The translations under genes were made by a program, and so were the position numbers. DNA of 31,526 nucleotides from positions 1 through 31,526 of the forward strand of contig CAYQOX010000047.1 of the NCBI GenBank assembly GCA_964419335.1, written 5' to 3'. Below, piece after piece: positions 26,437 to 31,526 of the stretch (position 1 is its first letter; every line of letters begins with the position of its first letter). The notes beneath the pieces are model-generated. The model ran no database searches. It was not told the DNA's origin and saw nothing but the letters and a program-made list of their open reading frames with translations. This stretch comes from CAYQOX01 sp964419335 (GTDB lineage: Bacteria; Hinthialibacterota; Hinthialibacteria; Hinthialibacterales; Hinthialibacteraceae).

Positions 26437-27303
26437 TTACTGCCTATGCTCCGGGTCATCCGAAGGCCACGGCGAAAGCTTGGCATAATCATACACCCGC
26501 GTCCGCCCCGTTAATCGAACGACTTCTATGGTTTGAACTTTATATCGTTCCTTATAATCTACATTTCGCACTTGCCCCTGGTTCGAATCGCCTACATCCA
26601 CTTCATTCTCAAAAAGCAAACTCGACTTATCTACATTCCTCAACGCAAATTCATAATCCCCCGAATTCCCATCAATCGTAAACATTTCCTTCTCACGCAC
26701 CACATGAATGATGGGCGAAATCTGGTTGTATCTCGTTCGACTTTCTTCCCCGAGAAAATAGACCTTCCTCACCGTCCCCCGCTGATCAAATTCGATGAAG
26801 AAGATTTCCGAACGCGATCCCTCTCCCGGGATCATTCCATCCACATCCCCAATCGTGACTCGCTCCGGTAAATTTTCAGGATCTCCGATGTCATACGCAT
26901 TTAGCTCCGTCGATTTCTGCGAGCGAATAGAACTGATTTCCTGACTACTCAGACAATGGGGAATACTATCAAACCGGAAATCAGGGCAATACTTCCCCTG
27001 AATCACCACCGAGCCTCGACGCACATCCTCCGCACTCTTCGCTTCCGCCTCACTGATCCCTACATCAATGCGCACCCGCCGCACCTGACGCATCGCGATC
27101 GCCATCTGCCGCGCCTGCTGCAACTTGGCGGTGATAACCGAGGCCCCAGACTCCACCCGGCTTCGATTCAATTGATTGATATAACCAACCGCTCCCCCGC
27201 CGACCAGAATCCCGATGATCCCGATGACGATCAAGATTTCCACCATCGAATACCCGGCGGATTGCGATCGGTTTTTACCTGTTATAAAAACTTTGCGTTC
27301 CAT
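26437..27303 (-). CDS. GspH/FimT-like pseudopilin, first gene of the operon
   Basis: About 288 residues from the ATG at 27303. The frame extends to a TTG at 27354, but AAAAGG lies nine bases before 27303 and the prepilin leader is then of normal length. The signal is 'S-A-G-Y-S-M-V-E-I-L-I-V-I', cleavage after G17, Glu at +5. Next comes 'A-S-V-I-T-A-K-L-Q-Q-A-R-Q-M-A-I', the helix typical of GspH/FimT. The C-terminal 200 residues are beta-rich, longer than in ordinary GspH, and lack the Asp-rich loops found in the next three genes. Order H-I-J-K matches canonical T2SS operons. GspH is thought to join the shaft to the tip complex. Confidence 0.83.
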   Translation of the reverse strand: MERKVFITGKNRSQSAGYSMVEILIVIGIIGILVGGGAVGYINQLNRSRVESGASVITAKLQQARQMAIAMRQVRRVRIDVGISEAEAKSAEDVRRGSVVIQGKYCPDFRFDSIPHCLSSQEISSIRSQKSTELNAYDIGDPENLPERVTIGDVDGMIPGEGSRSEIFFIEFDQRGTVRKVYFLGEESRTRYNQISPIIHVVREKEMFTIDGNSGDYEFALRNVDKSSLLFENEVDVGDSNQGQVRNVDYKERYKVQTIEVVRLTGRTRVYDYAKLSPWPSDDPEHRQ

Positions 27304-27381
27304 GATTTTTAGCCTTTTCAACCAATGCCTCATCCACATTGAGGTTTTCTTCAAATCATTCTCTGGGCTTTCTACACCCCT

Positions 27382-27412
27382 ACAATATCACAAAAATGAA
27401 ATATTGTTTGAA
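27382..27412 (-). promoter_or_regulatory. Candidate promoter with overlapping palindrome, pseudopilin operon
   Basis: On the minus strand TTCAAA (plus 27407-27412) is followed after 17 bases by GATATT (plus 27384-27389), each matching four of six consensus positions. A perfect inverted repeat, ACAATAT (27382-27388) and ATATTGT (27401-27407) separated by 12 bases, covers the -10 element and the spacer. That is the geometry of a repressor operator. It lies about 80 bases before the GspH-like start. Confidence 0.35.
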
Positions 27413-27960
27413 AAGATAAAACAATCCTCACTTTTCTCCGCCATGTGAACTCACTTCAAACCTTCACAAAATACATACGAATGAATTCACAGGTTTCTAC
27501 AAGGCTCCTTTATCTCCCCAACCCTTTAATGAATTGTTTTCGTGAAATGAGTGTTACCATACCCTTTTCATTTGTCAGCACCACGAAGAGAAAACCATCA
27601 AACCTTGGATGGCTTTTCCAAACCAATTCTTCTACACGGTACGACTAGTTCCTCCTTATGCAGGGAGGAAGCATTCAAAAATAAATAAGAATCACAAATT
27701 ACACAGTTATATTGTATTTTTTTTATCATCCAAGTTTAGGGGCGTGGCTGCCTGCCTTCCTTGAACCTCAAAAACCTAAACCTCCTACTCTTACTAACTC
27801 CAATAATGAGAAGGAGTTGGAATAATTCTTCCAAATTGTCTCCCTCACTATATCACACAGTTTCAAATCCGTCAGGAAATTTCAACGATTTTTTAGCAAA
27901 AATTTCACTCTTTCGCATGAATAAATGATAAAAAAACGCTAAGAAACCTCACATAACCTC
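27413..27960. other. AT-rich intergenic stretch with no recognised gene
   Basis: About 550 bases between the divergent pseudopilin operon and the hydrolase-prepilin-sulfatase unit. Two small hairpins can be drawn: TTCCTCC (27649-27655) with GGAGGAA (27664-27670), and AACTCC (27796-27801) with GGAGTT (27813-27818). A 67-codon plus-strand frame starting with GTG at 27445 has no ribosome site and no family look. I recognise no riboswitch, RNA gene or decayed gene. Confidence 0.5.
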
Positions 27961-27969
27961 CTTTATTTA

Positions 27970-27978
27970 TGGTATAGT
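27970..27978 (+). promoter_or_regulatory. Candidate extended -10 promoter for the SGNH-prepilin-sulfatase unit
   Basis: TGG followed by TATAGT (27973-27978) forms an extended -10 element with five of six core matches. There is no good -35, which extended -10 promoters can lack. It lies about 85 bases before the SGNH hydrolase ATG. Confidence 0.4.
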
Positions 27979-28062
27979 ACTAAGATTAACATAATGAAAC
28001 GAGGAAGATACATACCCTCTCTTCCCGTTTCCCAATCTTTATGATAGAGGAGTAGTTAAAGC

Positions 28063-28797
28063 ATGAATAGTAAGACATTCTTTTTACTCACGTTATGCGT
28101 AACCGTCACGCTTCCCGGGCTTTGTGCCCCGCCCAATGCCTTCGCGCCCCAAGATGGAGACACGATCGTCTTCCTGGGGGACAGCATCACCGAAGCCGCT
28201 TCAAAACCCGAAGGCTTCATCTCCCTCTTTGATCTATTCTGCGGCGTCAATGGCTACGAAGTGGAGACCATCAATGCGGGGATCAGCGGCCACAAATCCA
28301 ACCAAATGCTGGAACGGCTGGAACGGGACGTCTTAGCCCACAAACCCGATTGGGTGGTTATTTCCTGCGGCGTCAACGATGTTTGGCATCAATTCAAGTT
28401 TGAACCGGAAGGGATCGAACTCCCTGATTACAAAGAAAATATGCAATCCATCATCGATCGCTTCCAAGAAGCCGGGGTCAAAATCCTCTTACTCACCGCC
28501 ACTCCCATTTACGAAAACCTCAACACCGAAGAGAACAAGGCCCTGCAGCCCTATAATGAATTTCTCCGCGAACTGGCCGACGAGGAAGACCTCCTCCTCG
28601 CCGACGTCAACCGTACCTTCCAAAATTGGTACAAGAAAAAAATGAACGATAAACGACTCATGACTACCGACGGAGTCCACCTCAACCCCCGAGGCAACCG
28701 CATCATGGCTACTGAAATCCTCAGAGCCTTGGGAGCCAAAAATCCGCAAATCCGTCAAGCCACAAAACGCTGGGAACTCGTAAATAATATGTGGTAA
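28063..28797 (+). CDS. Secreted SGNH/GDSL-family hydrolase
   Basis: A protein of 244 residues with an N-terminal signal peptide (about 1-22; the Cys at 21 is not preceded by a proper lipobox). All four SGNH blocks are present: 'G-D-S-I-T' with nucleophile S41; 'N-A-G-I-S-G' with G73; 'G-V-N-D' with N105; and 'D-G-V-H-L-N' giving D203 and H206. The family comprises esterases and lipases, including acetyl-xylan and other carbohydrate deacetylases. Here the sulfatase neighbour suggests removal of ester groups from polysaccharide, but that is inference. GAGGAG lies about eleven bases before the ATG. It is followed by the prepilin gene after 51 bases, with no terminator between. Confidence 0.9.
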   Translation: MNSKTFFLLTLCVTVTLPGLCAPPNAFAPQDGDTIVFLGDSITEAASKPEGFISLFDLFCGVNGYEVETINAGISGHKSNQMLERLERDVLAHKPDWVVISCGVNDVWHQFKFEPEGIELPDYKENMQSIIDRFQEAGVKILLLTATPIYENLNTEENKALQPYNEFLRELADEEDLLLADVNRTFQNWYKKKMNDKRLMTTDGVHLNPRGNRIMATEILRALGAKNPQIRQATKRWELVNNMW

Positions 28798-28848
28798 ATA
28801 GGATCTCCATCTCCACCCTAGTCGGGTCGATCCATCAAGGAGGGGACG

Positions 28849-29487
28849 ATGAAAACCAGTGCTACCCATGGGTTTACCTTAATCGAGCTCCTAATCGTAG
28901 TTGCCATCATCGGCATTCTTGCCGCCATCGCGGTACCCAACTTTTTGAACGCCCAAATCCGCGCCCGCATCGCCCGTTGCTACGCCGACATGAAATCTGT
29001 CGGCACCACCATCGAAATGCTGCGTATGGATAAAGGTGTTCTCCCAGTCGACTGGTGGGATGACGATCTAGAAGCGGGGCATGAACGCCTGCGTTCTGTC
29101 TTCAACATGGTCGGCGCCGGTCCAGACTTCGAAGCCCGGGGACGCGACGCGGTCCTTGCCCCTTTAACCAGCCCGGTAACCTATATGGCCTCGATCCCTC
29201 TCGATCCCTTCCAAAATCACGGACATTACTACTATGTCGATAATGACCCTGAATTTGAGGGAGACGATCATGATTTCCCAGCCTACCGCCCCGAAACCGC
29301 TGAATTTTATGGCAATAATCCCCTTAAACCGGGGGATTGGGCCTTGGGTGGAATTGGCCCCGATCAAACCTGGTACGGGAACAGCTGGACTGACGATATT
29401 TCCAACGCCCGGGGCAGCAAATATGATCCCAGCAATGGGCTCAATAGCCGAGGGGATATCATGCTCACCAACCGGGGCATCGATTGA
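28849..29487 (+). CDS. G-type prepilin (GspG/type IV pilin-like)
   Basis: A protein of 212 residues. The leader is seven residues plus G8; cleavage before F9 leaves a helix with Glu at +5 ('F-T-L-I-E-L-L-I-V-V-A-I-I-G-I-L-A-A-I-A-V-P'), a textbook prepilin start. 'N-F-L-N-A-Q-I-R-A-R-I-A-R' follows. The C-terminal part is aromatic- and Gly-rich with 'Y-Y-Y-V-D-N-D-P', and is unlike classic GspG except in layout. The ribosome site AAGGAGGGGACG directly before ATG is the strongest in the window, suggesting high expression as for a major subunit. It is sandwiched between the SGNH hydrolase and the sulfatase. It could supply the shaft for the H-I-J-K pseudopilins on the other strand, or be one of several paralogues used elsewhere. 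Confidence 0.92.
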   Translation: MKTSATHGFTLIELLIVVAIIGILAAIAVPNFLNAQIRARIARCYADMKSVGTTIEMLRMDKGVLPVDWWDDDLEAGHERLRSVFNMVGAGPDFEARGRDAVLAPLTSPVTYMASIPLDPFQNHGHYYYVDNDPEFEGDDHDFPAYRPETAEFYGNNPLKPGDWALGGIGPDQTWYGNSWTDDISNARGSKYDPSNGLNSRGDIMLTNRGID

Positions 29488-29540
29488 TCCTTTCAAGATA
29501 AGATCACAAAAAACTTATGAATAAAAAAAAGAGGAGTATT

Positions 29541-30980
29541 ATGAATCAAAAAAGTAGAACCAACCGTCGAGGATTTTTAAAAACCGCCGCGACCGCTAGC
29601 GCCGCCTTTCCCTTCGTCAATACCCTTCACACCCCGTCCAGTCAGGCAGCCCAACAGCGTCCTAACATTATCTTCATTTTCATTGACGATATGCGCTATG
29701 ACTCCATGAGTTACATGAACCACCCCTTCCTGCAAACCCCCAACATCGACCGCCTCGCCAACGGAGGCATGTTCTTCAACCACGCCTATGTCACCACTTC
29801 GCTTTGCTCACCAAGCCGGGCGAGCATACTTAGCGGACAATACGCGCACCGCCATGGCGTCTTGAATAACTTCACTCCGTTACCCAAAAGCACGCCCACC
29901 TTCCCGGTCGAGCTGCAAAAAGGCGGTTACGAAACCGCTTTCATCGGAAAATGGCACATGGGCGGTTCATCGGATGAACCACGTCCGGGATTCGACCATT
30001 GGATCAGTTTCCGAGGCCAGGGCGTTTACAACAATCCTACCTTCAACATCAACGGCGAAAGTGTTAAACGCGATGGCTACATGACCGACCTGCTGACCGA
30101 CTACGCGGAAGATTATCTCAAGCGAGAGAAAGACAAACCCTTCTTTATGTATCTATCGCACAAAGCGGTTCACGCTGATTTCTACCCCGCCGAACGCCAT
30201 AAGGACGCATTTTCTGATGTTGAGCTCAAGCATCCCGAATCCATGGCTGATACGCCGGAGAATTACGAAGGCAAGCCGCTTTGGGTGAAACGTCAGCGCC
30301 ACAGCTGGCATGGCGTGGATTATATGTACCATGACAGAACCTATTTCGACAAATTCATCCTCGACTATCACCGCACCATGCTGGCCGTCGATGACAGCGT
30401 GGGGCGTGTTCTCGACACGCTGGAAGAACAGGGCATTTTGGATAACACCCTGGTGATGTTCATGGGCGACAACGGCTTCCTCCATGGCGAGCATGGCCTG
30501 ATCGACAAACGCTGCATGTACGAAGAATCCATCCGCGTTCCCCTGCTCGCTCACTGCCCCTCCATGATCGACCCGGGACAGCGCACCGACCGCATCGGCC
30601 TCAACATCGATATCGGCCCCACCATCTTGAACGCCGCTGGATTGGACATCCCCGAGACCATGCAAGGTGACTCCTTCCTCCCTATCCTTCAGGGCGAGGA
30701 CCCAGACTGGCGCGAGGCGATGCTTTACGAATATTTCTGGGAACACACTTTCCCCCAAACTCCCACCGTCTTCGGGGTGCGCACCGAACACCATAAATAC
30801 ATGCGCTACCACGGCATCTTCGACCTTAACGAATTGTATGACATGGACAACGACCCCAAGGAAATGACCAACCTGATCGACGATGCCGCGAGTCATGAAG
30901 TCCGCCAAGATATGCAAAAACGCCTGGACTCCCTGATGAAGGAGTACGGCGTCAGCTGGGTGCCAACCTTTAAGGCGTAG
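29541..30980 (+). CDS. Tat-exported formylglycine-dependent sulfatase
   Basis: A protein of 479 residues from the ATG at 29541, chosen because GAGGAG (29531-29536) lies just upstream; the ATG at 29517 has none. 'T-N-R-R-G-F-L-K' (R9-R10) is a twin-arginine signal. Sulfatase family S1 residues: metal ligands D49-D50; C89-S-P-S-R, whose cysteine becomes formylglycine; K137 and H139 in 'G-K-W-H-M'; D310-N311; and 'G-E-H-G-L-I-D-K-R' as in glycosaminoglycan and N-acetylglucosamine-6-sulfatase-like members. It hydrolyses a sulfate ester, probably on a polysaccharide. It needs a maturation enzyme not seen here. It ends the SGNH-prepilin-sulfatase unit and is followed by a strong terminator. Confidence 0.94.
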   Translation: MNQKSRTNRRGFLKTAATASAAFPFVNTLHTPSSQAAQQRPNIIFIFIDDMRYDSMSYMNHPFLQTPNIDRLANGGMFFNHAYVTTSLCSPSRASILSGQYAHRHGVLNNFTPLPKSTPTFPVELQKGGYETAFIGKWHMGGSSDEPRPGFDHWISFRGQGVYNNPTFNINGESVKRDGYMTDLLTDYAEDYLKREKDKPFFMYLSHKAVHADFYPAERHKDAFSDVELKHPESMADTPENYEGKPLWVKRQRHSWHGVDYMYHDRTYFDKFILDYHRTMLAVDDSVGRVLDTLEEQGILDNTLVMFMGDNGFLHGEHGLIDKRCMYEESIRVPLLAHCPSMIDPGQRTDRIGLNIDIGPTILNAAGLDIPETMQGDSFLPILQGEDPDWREAMLYEYFWEHTFPQTPTVFGVRTEHHKYMRYHGIFDLNELYDMDNDPKEMTNLIDDAASHEVRQDMQKRLDSLMKEYGVSWVPTFKA

Positions 30981-31062
30981 ATGAATAGGTGGCTTCCAAC
31001 TAACTTACAAAGCATGAAGAAAGATTGAGTCTTGAGTAAATTTAAATAGCATGTCAACGCAC

Positions 31063-31093
31063 AAGGGCGGCCTTTATCAGGCCGCCCTTTTTT
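31063..31093 (+). terminator. Strong intrinsic terminator after the sulfatase gene
   Basis: AAGGGCGGCCT (31063-31073), loop TTATC and AGGCCGCCCTT (31079-31089) give an eleven-pair perfect stem. It runs straight into further Ts (31090-31093). It lies about 80 bases after the stop codon. Confidence 0.92.
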
Positions 31094-31245
31094 AGTGTTA
31101 TGAACAGAAGGGTGATGGTTAAATATGCAAGTGGGAGGGACATATATTTAAATAAATAGACATTAATGCAATTTTTTCTTGACGAGTGAATTAATTTGGC
31201 GTAGGTTAGAGGAGGGGGTATTAAATAAAATTTTACGTTTAAAAG

Positions 31246-31526
31246 ATGAATCGCTGGAATATACTCACTTGGATCGAAAAAGAAGTCAGTAAATGCGATA
31301 AGAAATGTATCTATTACGGCATCGAAATGGTCAATAAAATAACCCATAATAGATCACGCACAAAACTAGCGACTTGGGAACACATCATTAACGACGCGAA
31401 TATTATCACACGCGAGAATATTACACGGTGCTGTTCAGCCTGTAATTCAAGTAAGGGGACAAAAAATTTAGCTCATTGGTTAAAATCAGATTACTTTAAG
31501 AAGAACGGAATTACAAAAGAAACCAT
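31246..31526 (+). CDS. HNH-type endonuclease-like protein, 3' end outside window
   Basis: At least 93 residues are visible and the frame is open to the window edge. The N-terminus 'M-N-R-W-N-I-L-T-W-I-E-K-E-V' and the later 'A-T-W-E-H-I-I-N-D' and 'C-C-S-A-C-N-S-S-K-G-T-K' match small HNH endonucleases common in bacterial accessory regions. The first zinc-binding pair, normally C-x-x-C as in 'C-I-Y-C-G', reads 'C-I-Y-Y-G' here: the second Cys is Tyr, a TGC-to-TAC change. The nearest Shine-Dalgarno-like run (31209-31218) lies 28 bases before the ATG, too far for normal use; an in-frame TAA at 31240 excludes an earlier start. Base composition is clearly more AT-rich than in the neighbours, which suggests recent acquisition. 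Confidence 0.75.
   Translation, partial: MNRWNILTWIEKEVSKCDKKCIYYGIEMVNKITHNRSRTKLATWEHIINDANIITRENITRCCSACNSSKGTKNLAHWLKSDYFKKNGITKET

Noticed and set aside
27445..27648. A possible 67-codon gene in the AT-rich gap
   Set aside because: GTG start, no Shine-Dalgarno and no recognisable domain.
30153..30917. A 254-codon minus-strand frame within the sulfatase gene
   Set aside because: It is the shadow of a clear sulfatase with intact catalytic residues, with no ribosome site.
31179..31207. TTGACG and TAGGTT as a promoter for the HNH-type gene
   Set aside because: The -10 has only three matches and leaves the ribosome-site question unsolved.
31054..31347. A 97-codon hydrophobic minus-strand frame near the right end
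   Set aside because: It runs through the strong terminator stem and is antisense to the HNH-type gene; AT-rich sequence gives chance hydrophobic frames.

Overview
The window looks like a chromosomal segment of an uncultivated, Gram-negative-type, polysaccharide-associated bacterium. Evidence for an outer membrane is a DUF481 beta-barrel protein and type II secretion (T2SS) pseudopilins. Evidence for glycan use is a formylglycine sulfatase, an SGNH hydrolase, a ThuA/DUF1080 protein and a double CBM9 protein. The style of the G-type prepilin, the Pro-Thr linkers and the Asp-rich 'DNDGDG' repeats suggest a lineage near Sumerlaeota, Hydrogenedentota or PVC-type bacteria. That placement is inference; no rRNA or tRNA gene is present.

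Layout. 1-2258 (minus): a secreted two-domain CBM9 protein flanked by short direct repeats, and a small membrane-anchored NTF2-like protein. 2406-3524 (plus): the DUF481 outer-membrane protein. 3528-10626 (minus): an apparent six-gene unit of comB-like phosphatase, nicotinate phosphoribosyltransferase, DppB/DppC-type permeases and two GT-C glycosyltransferases, the last with TPRs. 10849-15263 (plus): sbcC without sbcD, then a secreted ThuA-DUF1080 protein. 15264-15602: two hairpin terminators and a 149-bp MITE-like inverted-repeat element. 15603-27303 (minus): pseudopilin genes in the canonical order H-I-J-K, followed by a secreted Pro/Thr-linker protein. 27304-28062: AT-rich divergent regulatory region. 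28063-30980 (plus): SGNH hydrolase, G-type prepilin and Tat-exported sulfatase, ending in a strong terminator. 31246-31526 (plus): the start of an AT-rich HNH-type gene cut by the window edge.

The most unusual content is the pseudopilin operon. Its GspK-like protein is about 2180 residues against roughly 300-350 for ordinary GspK. The extra length sits between an intact N-terminal pseudopilin helix and an intact GspK-like C-terminus, and holds many thrombospondin-3/EF-hand-like acidic loops and a lamin-tail domain. The I-like and J-like pseudopilins carry the same loops. In canonical T2SS, I, J and K form the tip of the pseudopilus and calcium-binding sites are known there. This operon may therefore encode a greatly enlarged, calcium-loaded tip. 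No ATPase, secretin, prepilin peptidase or platform protein lies in the window. The divergent G-type prepilin next to hydrolase genes could supply a shaft subunit, but that link is inference.
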